From: Streptomyces sp. DH24
GTDB taxonomy: Bacteria; Actinomycetota; Actinomycetes; Streptomycetales; Streptomycetaceae
Assembly: GCF_029813775.1 (NCBI RefSeq)
Contig: NZ_JARVKW010000002.1
Coordinates: 248,001 to 312,000 of the forward strand
DNA length: 64,000 bases
Direction of reading: 5' to 3'
Position 1 is the stretch's first letter. Every line of letters begins with the position of its first letter. The translations under genes were made by a program, and so were the position numbers. The notes beneath the pieces are model-generated. The model saw nothing but the letters and a program-made list of their open reading frames with translations, ran no database searches and was not told the origin of the DNA. Positions 57,748-64,000 of this stretch are shown here, one piece after another.

Positions 57748-59285
57748 CAGACGGCGATGAGCCGGGCGCTGATGGACGCCGCGGCGCGGACGGCCAGGGC
57801 CACGCTGAACAGCGTGGGGTTGACGGCGGTGGACGTCGGGATGACGCCGTTGCCGCCGACGTAGAGGTTGTCGAAGCCCCACACCCGGCTGTCGGTGTCG
57901 CACACCGAGGTGCCGTCGTCGGCGGGGCCCATGCGGACGGTGCCCTGGTAGTGCTTGGAGCTGCCGGCCGGGAACAGTTCGGGGCGTTCCAGGAACTCGC
58001 CGCCGAGTGCTTCGGCGATCCTCTCCTGGTCGTCGCGGGCCTGTCCGGCGCCCTCGCGGTCGCGGTCGGTCAAATCGTAGTGGAGGGTCATCCTCGGCAT
58101 GCCGTAGGCGTCGGCCTCGCTGGTGGAGAACTCGATGCGGTCCTCGGCGCGGATCTCCTTGGCGCCGTACCAGACCATGCCGACGAACAGGGCCGGGTCG
58201 ACGCCCTCCAGGGGTGAGGTGTCGATGGTCATGACCTGGCCGTGGTTGCGGCGGCCGGGGTCGGCGAACGGCACCCAGAAGCGGCCGGTCTCCAGGTCGC
58301 GGATGTCGCCGCCGAAGTCGACCGTGCCGCGGGCGTCGACGCCGGCCGTGGGGCCGTCCTTGACGTGCACGGAACTGACCGTCTTGGGCTGGTCGTTGAG
58401 GTAGCGGCCGAGCGCCTCGGGGCGGATGCCGGACGCCCACAGCAGCTGCGGGGTGCGCAGCGCGTCGGCGGCGACCGCGACGGCGGAGGCGCGCACGGCG
58501 AACTCGGTGCCGGTCGGCAGGTGTTCGAGGAGGGCGCCGGTGACCCGGCGGCCGGTGAACAGCAGCCGGCGGCACATGGTCTCGTCGGCGATGCGGAACC
58601 GCCCGTCGGCGGCGGTGGCGCCGGCGTCGGCGAGCGGGCCGAGGAGGGTGTCGGGGCCCGCCCACCGGGGCCGGCGGCCGGGGCGGGGGACGCAGGCGAG
58701 CGGCATGGGGCCGACGTGGCGGCCGGCCGGGTAGTCGCCGTCGAACAGCTCACCGAGCGTCTTGAGGACGAGGTCGCCGGCCGGGGTGGCGGGGTAGGCG
58801 TCGCGGGTGACGCCCATGAGGTGCTCGGCGACGTTCAGGGCCCCGTCGAGGTCGCCGTCGGACAGGTACGGCACGCGTTCGCTGTCGAGCGGGCGGGGCG
58901 CGGTGCACGCCCAGTGGACGCCCATGCCGCCGACGTTGCTGGACATGACCGCGGCGGGCATCCCGTTCTGTTCGGGCTCCTCGGCGCGGCGGGGCCTGAG
59001 CAGGTGGGTGCCGCGGTCGGCGTACTTCTTCACCAGGGCGCCGTCCTCGCCCGGCGCGGTCTCGGGGTCGCGGCCCTGGGAGCGGGCCTGGGCCGCGGCG
59101 CGTTCCTCGGCGGGCAGGTTGCCGAGGTGCAGGCCGGCCTGCCCGGTCAGGCGCGGACCGAGGTCGACCATCAGGACGCGGGCGTGCGGCACGGCGTCGT
59201 ACACCCTGCGGGCGATGGCAGACCCCACGGGGCCGCTTCCGACGACGAGCAGATCGACCGTCGGCGGAAGTTCGGGACGGGTCAT
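57747..59285 (-). CDS. GMC-family flavoprotein, pyranose-oxidase-like (sugar hydroxyl oxidase)
   Basis: This 512-aa protein starts at the ATG at 59283-59285, with GAAGGAG about 12 nt upstream. The Rossmann FAD motif GSGPVG is at residues 16-21. GGMGVHWACTAPR (119-131) matches the pyranose 2-oxidase segment that carries the His binding FAD covalently; His124 would be that residue. The C-terminus has the catalytic pair expected in GMC enzymes: His445 (SKHYQGTVRMG) and Asn489 (TAVNPT). Pyranose oxidases and related bacterial glycoside 3-oxidases turn a C2 or C3 hydroxyl of a hexose into a ketone. I infer that it oxidises a sugar, free or already attached, for the aminotransferase encoded upstream. 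It sits 53 nt after the DAO-type oxidoreductase gene. It is shorter than fungal pyranose 2-oxidase (about 620 aa). Confidence 0.88.
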   Translation of the reverse strand: MTRPELPPTVDLLVVGSGPVGSAIARRVYDAVPHARVLMVDLGPRLTGQAGLHLGNLPAEERAAAQARSQGRDPETAPGEDGALVKKYADRGTHLLRPRRAEEPEQNGMPAAVMSSNVGGMGVHWACTAPRPLDSERVPYLSDGDLDGALNVAEHLMGVTRDAYPATPAGDLVLKTLGELFDGDYPAGRHVGPMPLACVPRPGRRPRWAGPDTLLGPLADAGATAADGRFRIADETMCRRLLFTGRRVTGALLEHLPTGTEFAVRASAVAVAADALRTPQLLWASGIRPEALGRYLNDQPKTVSSVHVKDGPTAGVDARGTVDFGGDIRDLETGRFWVPFADPGRRNHGQVMTIDTSPLEGVDPALFVGMVWYGAKEIRAEDRIEFSTSEADAYGMPRMTLHYDLTDRDREGAGQARDDQERIAEALGGEFLERPELFPAGSSKHYQGTVRMGPADDGTSVCDTDSRVWGFDNLYVGGNGVIPTSTAVNPTLFSVALAVRAAASISARLIAV

Positions 59286-59338
59286 GGCGGTGCGACTCTC
59301 CTTCTGTGCGGTGGTGGCCGTGCGGGGCGCGGGCCGCG

Positions 59339-60802
59339 TCACTGTGCGGCGCGGCTCGCGGCGTAGTACGCGCGGACCTGCTGGGCGAACCGCGGGTTCA
59401 TCTGGGCCTTGGCGAGGATCTCGGCGGGCGGGGTGTACTCGTCGTCGAGGTCGCCCGCGAACTTGGTGAATCCGGCGCGCAGTTGGGTCTCGATGACGGC
59501 GGGCCAGGCGTTGGGGATCCGCCACTCGTCCTCGTAGCCGGTGGCGAGCAGGTGCGTGACGGCGGTCTCGACGACGTCGGCGCGGCTGTGTGCCTGGGTC
59601 GGCCTGCGGACGGGGCGGAACACGGACAGGTCGTGCCGGGTGTCCTCGCCGAGGATGCGGCGGGCCATCTCGTCGGCGAGCAGCGGCGACAGGTGGAGGC
59701 CGTCGCGGTAGGTGCCGGTCATCATCCACAGCCCGTCGACGCCGGTGCTGCCGACGAGCGGGAAGCCGTCGAAGGCGACGGGCCGGTTGCCGACCTGGAT
59801 CTTCTCGATGCCGGCGGTGTCGAGGTCGCGGCGCAGCTGGCGCAGGGCGCAGCCGAGGAGGAAGGTGGCGTCGCGGATGGAGGGCACGTCGGCGGGCTCG
59901 GGCTCGATGGCGTTGGTGGCGCCGAGGTAGACGTGCCCCTGGCCGCGGGGCACGAGGTGCAGGCCGCAGGCGAAGGCGCGGTTGGGGGTGCGCAGCACGC
60001 TGGTGGGGCCGGGCACGTCGGGGTCGACGCGGGCGAGGACGGACACGCCGACGCCGGCGCACAGCCGGGGGACGGTGCCGTCGACGGCGGGCACGGTGTC
60101 GAGGAGGGCCTGGGAGGCGGCGCCGGAGGCGAGGACGACCTGACCGGCGCTGAGAGTGTCGCCGCTGGTGAGCCGCACGCCGTCGACGCGGTCGCCGTGG
60201 GTGACGAGGCTTTCGCCGAAGCCGTCGAGGAGGGTGCCGCCGGCGTTCAGGAACGCGGTCTCCAGGCGGGCCAGCAGGCGTCCGGAGTCGACGGCGTGCT
60301 CGCCGGGGATGAACATGCCCATCAGGGGGCGGGCCAGCGGGTCGGGGTCGAGCCAGGGCAGGTCGGCCGGGTCGATGTCCTCGTACGGTTCCTTGTACTC
60401 GTCGAGGGTCTTGCGGATGGCGGCGTAGTTGGCGGAGTCGATGCCGGGTACGCCGACCGAGTTGAGCAGCATCACGGTGCCGTCGGCGCAGCGCAGGTCG
60501 TCGGTCTCGCCGGTGTCCTCGGACAGCTGGGCGAGCCAGTCGTCCCACAGGCGGGTGGCCCGGACGCCGAGGTCGAGCTTGGCGCGGCCCTGCTCGCTGG
60601 CGACGAGGGTGGAGGTGACCTCGCCGAAGGTGCCGAGCATGGCGCCGGCCGCGGTGGAGGCGGCCCAGGGCCGGTCGGTGCGGCCGAGGACAGCCACGCG
60701 GGTGCCGCGGCGGGCGAGGGTGAGGCCCAGGGACAGGCCGAGGACACCGTTGCCGACGACGAGGACCTCGAAGGTCCGGCCGGCCGGGTTGTCGCTGGTC
60801 AT
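59339..60802 (-). CDS. FAD-dependent oxidoreductase of the DAO (glycine/D-amino-acid oxidase) superfamily
   Basis: The protein is 487 aa from the ATG at 60800-60802, which has GGGA 10 nt upstream; an in-frame ATG at 60817 would add five residues but has AGG directly against it. The FAD-binding motif GNGVLG is near residues 17-22 (EVLVVGNGVLGLSLGLTLA). A second conserved stretch near the C-terminal third (NRPVAFDGFPLVGSTGVDG, then TGTYRDGLHLSP) is the substrate/FAD cap typical of glycine-oxidase-like enzymes. About 100 further residues follow, making it longer than ThiO-type glycine oxidases (about 370 aa). DAO enzymes oxidise C-N bonds. In this neighbourhood an amino sugar or an amino-acid-derived building block is a possible substrate. 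The true substrate is unknown. Confidence 0.85.
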   Translation of the reverse strand: MTSDNPAGRTFEVLVVGNGVLGLSLGLTLARRGTRVAVLGRTDRPWAASTAAGAMLGTFGEVTSTLVASEQGRAKLDLGVRATRLWDDWLAQLSEDTGETDDLRCADGTVMLLNSVGVPGIDSANYAAIRKTLDEYKEPYEDIDPADLPWLDPDPLARPLMGMFIPGEHAVDSGRLLARLETAFLNAGGTLLDGFGESLVTHGDRVDGVRLTSGDTLSAGQVVLASGAASQALLDTVPAVDGTVPRLCAGVGVSVLARVDPDVPGPTSVLRTPNRAFACGLHLVPRGQGHVYLGATNAIEPEPADVPSIRDATFLLGCALRQLRRDLDTAGIEKIQVGNRPVAFDGFPLVGSTGVDGLWMMTGTYRDGLHLSPLLADEMARRILGEDTRHDLSVFRPVRRPTQAHSRADVVETAVTHLLATGYEDEWRIPNAWPAVIETQLRAGFTKFAGDLDDEYTPPAEILAKAQMNPRFAQQVRAYYAASRAAQ

Positions 60803-60898
60803 CGCTTTCGTTCCCATCCTGTGAACGCCGCGCCGGGCGCGGGGTGTCGGAGTCGGTGACGGAGGGTTCGTGGGGGTCGGTGGCGGGGCCGGCGGGGG

Positions 60899-62101
60899 TC
60901 AGGCCGCCGGTGTCGTGCCGGTGCGGGGCAGTTCGGTGAGGACCTTGGTCAGGGCCGTCGCGATGTCCTCGACGTCCCGGCGGGTGCCGAGCAGCGCCTG
61001 GTGCGGGATCATCACGCCGTCGCGGCCGACGCGTTCGGCGTTGGGGCAGCGTTCGGCCAGCTCCGCGCGGCGGACGTCGCCGGTGGGGCCGGTCCAGAAC
61101 GCGTCGGTGCGGTGCAGCGGCGGGTAGCTGCCGAAGGCGGGGATGCCCTCCATCAGCAGGGCGAGGGCGACGGTGTCGCGGTCGACGCCGCCGAGCTCGT
61201 CCTGGTCGAGGACGAACGTGGTCATGTAGTGCGGGGTGGTCGTGCAGCGCGGGTCGCGGCCCTGGAGCCGGATGCCGGGTACGGTGCTCAGCGCGGCGGC
61301 GAGTTCGGTGTACCGGGTGGCGCGGCGGGCGTTCTGCGCGGGGAACCGGGCGAGCTGGGCGCGGAGCACGGCCGCGGTGAACTCGGAGATGCGGAAGTTG
61401 GAGGAGGCGGTGGCGAGCCGGAGTTCGCGGGTGCGGCCGCAGTTGTGCCGCGTCCAGGCGTTCTCGTAGGTGTCGTCGTCGGGCAGCAGCAGGGCGCCGC
61501 CCTCCCCCGCGGTGAGCACCTTGGAGCTCTGGAAGGAGAACGTGGCGACGGAGCCGAGCGCGCCGAGGCCCTGGCCGCGCCAGGTCGCGCCGTGCGCCTG
61601 CGCGGCGTCCTGGATCACCCTGACGCCGCGGCGGCCGGCCCAGGCGGTGATGGCGTCCATGTCGGCGACGTGGCCGCCGATGTGGACGGGGATCACGGCG
61701 CGGGTGCGGTCGGTGGCGACGGCGTCGAGTGCGGCCGGGTCCAGGCAGAAGGTGTCCGGGTCGACGTCCACGGGCACCGGTACGGCGCCTCGCCGCTGGA
61801 CGGCCGTGGAGGTGGCGACGAAGGTGTACGCGGGGACGAGGACCTCTTCGCCGGGTTCGACGCCGGCGAGTTCCAGGGCGAGTTCGAGGGCGTGCGAGCC
61901 GTTGGTGACGGCGAGCGCGGCGGGCGCGGCGTGCAGCTCGGCGAACTCCCGCTCGAAGGCCTGCACTTCCTTGCCGCCGTGCCGGGACCAGTCGCCCTGC
62001 TCCAGGGCGCGGATCAGGGCGAGGCTCTCGGTCTCGTCGTACTCGGGCCAGCGCGGGTAGGGCCGTTCGCGCACCTTGGGGCCGCCGTTCAGGGCCAGCA
62101 T
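60899..62101 (-). CDS. PLP-dependent DegT/DnrJ/EryC1/StrS aminotransferase, AHBA-synthase-like
   Basis: This 400-aa protein has the normal length for the family. The ATG at 62099-62101 follows AAGGAG. The PLP Schiff-base Lys is Lys194 (FSFQSSKVLTAGEGG), and Asp165 (IQDAAQAHG) would pair with the pyridine nitrogen. The N-terminus (PRWPEYDETE, then RALEQGDW, GGKEVQAFEREFAELHAA, AVTNGSHALELAL) resembles AHBA synthases such as RifK, which also act as 3-keto-sugar aminotransferases in kanosamine formation. No other gene of the AHBA pathway is in the window, so a sugar aminotransferase is more likely: the GMC enzyme would make the keto group and this enzyme would aminate it. It lies 37 nt after the methyltransferase gene and about 96 nt before the DAO-type gene. 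Confidence 0.92.
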   Translation of the reverse strand: MLALNGGPKVRERPYPRWPEYDETESLALIRALEQGDWSRHGGKEVQAFEREFAELHAAPAALAVTNGSHALELALELAGVEPGEEVLVPAYTFVATSTAVQRRGAVPVPVDVDPDTFCLDPAALDAVATDRTRAVIPVHIGGHVADMDAITAWAGRRGVRVIQDAAQAHGATWRGQGLGALGSVATFSFQSSKVLTAGEGGALLLPDDDTYENAWTRHNCGRTRELRLATASSNFRISEFTAAVLRAQLARFPAQNARRATRYTELAAALSTVPGIRLQGRDPRCTTTPHYMTTFVLDQDELGGVDRDTVALALLMEGIPAFGSYPPLHRTDAFWTGPTGDVRRAELAERCPNAERVGRDGVMIPHQALLGTRRDVEDIATALTKVLTELPRTGTTPAA

Positions 62102-62138
62102 GGGCTCTCCTTGTCGGGTTCGCCACGAGGGCTCGGGG

Positions 62139-62801
62139 TCAGCCGGGGTAGGTGCCGAAGGCGGTGCGGGTGCCGTACGGGTCGAGGTCCATCCGGAGCC
62201 CGCACTCGTCAGCCCAGCGTTTGGTGATCTCCACGCCCTCGGAGCGGTTCACGTCGTCGAGCATCACGCTCGCGCCGGGCGCCAGGAGGTCCTTCAGGAC
62301 CGGCACGGCCGGGTAGCGGGCCATCTTGCGGTCCTGTTCCCAGCCGGGCGGGCCGTCGACCAGCAGCAGCTCGACGGGGCCGTGCTTGCCGGTGAAGGCG
62401 CCGACCTCGGCGGTGACGGTGTCCGGCTCGTACCATTCGACGCGCTTGACGGCGGCGGGGTGTTCGGCGAGCGGGGCGTGCACGACGCGCGCGACGTCGC
62501 CGAGGCCCTCGCGGGTCAGCTGCCGGTCGACCCAGGTGGCCCACTTCTCGTCGTGCTCCAGGGAGAGCACGTTGCCGTGGCCGCGCTCGGCGAGGTAGCG
62601 GGCGAAGACGATCGTGGAGGTGCCGCTGCCGCACTCCACGATCACCTTGCGGTCGTTGAGCGCGATGTCGTCGAGCAGCTTGACCAGGGCGCCGGGGCGC
62701 AGCGACCACGCGGAGAACGGCAGGTACGGGCCGTTCAGCAGCGGGGCGAGCCGGATCCACGAGGCCAGGTCGTAGAACGCCCGGAGGTACTGTGCTTCCA
62801 T
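62139..62801 (-). CDS. Class I SAM-dependent methyltransferase
   Basis: This 220-aa protein starts at the ATG at 62799-62801, with AGGAG 8 nt upstream. SAM-binding motif I is VIVECGSGTST (about residues 53-63). An acidic SAM-ribose residue is expected at LEHDEKW (81-87), and LLLVDGPPG (145-153) is the motif IV region. The fold is the small single-domain class I type found among sugar and small-molecule O- and N-methyltransferases. It lies 27 nt after one glycosyltransferase gene and 37 nt before the aminotransferase gene, so methylation of the amino sugar or of a sugar hydroxyl is a reasonable guess. The sequence alone does not tell O- from N-methylation. Confidence 0.87.
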   Translation of the reverse strand: MEAQYLRAFYDLASWIRLAPLLNGPYLPFSAWSLRPGALVKLLDDIALNDRKVIVECGSGTSTIVFARYLAERGHGNVLSLEHDEKWATWVDRQLTREGLGDVARVVHAPLAEHPAAVKRVEWYEPDTVTAEVGAFTGKHGPVELLLVDGPPGWEQDRKMARYPAVPVLKDLLAPGASVMLDDVNRSEGVEITKRWADECGLRMDLDPYGTRTAFGTYPG

Positions 62802-62828
62802 CTGCCTGCTCCTGTCGGGGTCTGGGTC

Positions 62829-64000
62829 TCAGCGGCCGGCGAGGGCGACGAGGTGGTCGACGGCGGCGGTCACGGGCGGCAGCGCCAGCATGTGCCGCTG
62901 CGCGGTGCGGGCGGCGTGCCCGTAACCCGGTTCGGACAGCAGGCGGTTGACGGTGTCGGCCACGTCGTCGGCGGCGGCGCTCGGCACGCGCAGGCCGAGG
63001 CCCAGGTCGGTGACGCGGGAGGCGTTGTGGGCCTGGTCGCTCAGTTCGGGCAGCACGGCCATGGGCACTCCGGCGCGCACGGCCTCGCGGACGCTGTTGT
63101 AGCCGCCGTGGGTGAACAGGAGCTGGGCGGTCTCCAGCAGCAGCGGCTGCGGGACGGTGTCGTGGACGAGGACGTTGTCGCCGACGGCGGCAGGGTCGAG
63201 GGGCATGCCGCGGGTGGCGACGACGGCCGTGCAGTCCACCTGGGACAGGCCCTTGACGATGGTGGTGAGCGGGTTGGCGTCGCCGGGCATGAGGGCGTTG
63301 ACGACCATGCCGGGGTCGGCGGCGACGTCCAGGCCCTCGAACATGTGCCCGGCGACCATGCCGTCGAAGAACAGGTCGAGGATGCGCGGGAAGACGGTGC
63401 TGTGCATGAGCGACGCGAACACGTTGGTGCTGGACACCACCACGAGCGGCTTGTCGCCGGGGATGTCGCGCAGCCAGCCGGGCCCGGTCTCGGTGCGCAC
63501 GATGGTGGCGGGCTGCTGGTAGGCGAACGTGCCGTCGATGTCGTGGGCGGTGAACGCGTACTCGGGCGGCATGCAGTCGAAGCGGCCGTGCGCGTGGATG
63601 GAGGCGGCCGAGTCCTGCCCGGGCAGGCCGAGTTCGCCGCGGCGCTCGTTCAGTTCGGCCAGGGCGAGCGTCGGGTCGAGGTACTGGCCGCCGCCGGACG
63701 GCGCGGCCACGTCCGGGATGCCGAGGGTCTCGGCGACGAGGTGACCGGCGAACTCGACACCGCTGCGCAGGATGATGTCCGGCTTGAACTCCTCGGCGAC
63801 GTCCAGGAGTTGCCGGTAGGCGTGGGTGACGTGCGGGCCGCACGCGGTGGCGAGCAGGGTCTGCGCGGAGAACGGGTCGGCGGGGACGAAGTCGATGCGC
63901 TTCTGCTGCAGCAGGCTGAGCACGATCTCGGCCATGTCGGTGAACAGCGGCAGGACGCGGATCTTCTCGCCCTCGAAGACGCCCGCCATCTCCGGCGGCG
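62829..64000 (-). CDS. MGT-family glycosyltransferase (5' end cut by window edge)
   Basis: The frame is open to the right edge. An in-frame ATG at 63989 is internal: alignment with the paralogue at 56282-57490 shows about 35-40 residues of the N-terminal domain missing. The visible part has PDIILRSGVEFAGHLVAETL (acceptor domain) and FTHGGYNSVREAVRAGVP (nucleotide-sugar binding). Compared with the paralogue it has an insertion after VVSSTNVFAS, around the interdomain linker. Two different MGT-type glycosyltransferases around the same tailoring genes imply at least two sugar transfers, unless one enzyme is redundant. Confidence 0.92.
   Translation of the reverse strand, partial: PPEMAGVFEGEKIRVLPLFTDMAEIVLSLLQQKRIDFVPADPFSAQTLLATACGPHVTHAYRQLLDVAEEFKPDIILRSGVEFAGHLVAETLGIPDVAAPSGGGQYLDPTLALAELNERRGELGLPGQDSAASIHAHGRFDCMPPEYAFTAHDIDGTFAYQQPATIVRTETGPGWLRDIPGDKPLVVVSSTNVFASLMHSTVFPRILDLFFDGMVAGHMFEGLDVAADPGMVVNALMPGDANPLTTIVKGLSQVDCTAVVATRGMPLDPAAVGDNVLVHDTVPQPLLLETAQLLFTHGGYNSVREAVRAGVPMAVLPELSDQAHNASRVTDLGLGLRVPSAAADDVADTVNRLLSEPGYGHAARTAQRHMLALPPVTAAVDHLVALAGR

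Noticed and set aside
60899..62101. True AHBA synthase feeding an aromatic starter
   Set aside because: Similarity to AHBA synthases is strong, but no other aminoshikimate gene is visible, and the loading module is AT-ACP without an adenylation domain, which AHBA-primed synthases use.
59286..62126. Extension of the GMC reading frame far upstream on the minus strand
   Set aside because: Upstream of the ATG at 59285 the frame gives low-complexity Arg/Pro-rich sequence overlapping the real DAO-type and aminotransferase genes in another frame.
62209..63843. Another long minus-strand frame across the methyltransferase and right-edge glycosyltransferase
   Set aside because: It is Arg/Ala/Pro-rich with no motifs; the overlapping frames hold clear methyltransferase and glycosyltransferase signatures.

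Overview
The window is a slice of a very GC-rich actinobacterial chromosome, most likely Streptomyces or a close relative. It holds the start of a large modular (type I) polyketide synthase (PKS) gene cluster. Every gene I can support lies on the minus strand, so the pathway reads from right to left. No tRNA, rRNA, CRISPR array, insertion sequence, regulator, transporter or thioesterase is visible. Both window edges cut genes, so the cluster continues on both sides.

Right part (56282-64000): tailoring genes. In transcription order they are a glycosyltransferase cut by the right edge, a small class I SAM-dependent methyltransferase, a DegT/AHBA-synthase-like PLP aminotransferase, a DAO-fold flavin oxidoreductase, a pyranose-oxidase-like GMC flavoprotein, a decayed C-terminal remnant of a UDP-glucose 6-dehydrogenase, and a second glycosyltransferase paralogous to the first. 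Together they look like a set that oxidises a sugar hydroxyl to a ketone, aminates it, possibly methylates it, and glycosylates a polyketide. The substrate order is inference.

Left part (1-56018): four consecutive PKS genes, called A to D here. A is 7419 aa, B is 6011 aa, C is 4248 aa, and D is cut by the left edge. A carries an AT-ACP loading module and modules 1-4 (KR; KR; DH-KR; DH-ER-KR). B carries modules 5-7 (DH-KR; DH-ER-KR; DH-ER-KR). C carries modules 8-9 (both DH-ER-KR). D begins module 10 (KS-AT visible). Every extender AT has the HAFH malonyl signature. The expected chain is therefore an unbranched malonate-derived backbone with two hydroxyl-forming steps near the starter, about one alkene, and a long saturated run made by four fully reducing modules in a row (6-9).

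Points that change the product prediction: the loading AT has Trp in place of the carboxylate-binding Arg, which suggests a monocarboxylic starter. The KR of module 3 has Ala in place of its catalytic Ser. The KR of module 2 has Thr in place of the conserved Asn. The modules are also mosaic, with near-identical DNA tracts shared between modules 6 and 8, 3 and 4, and 6 and 7, and with tandem repeats confined to interdomain linkers. I cannot name the product with confidence.
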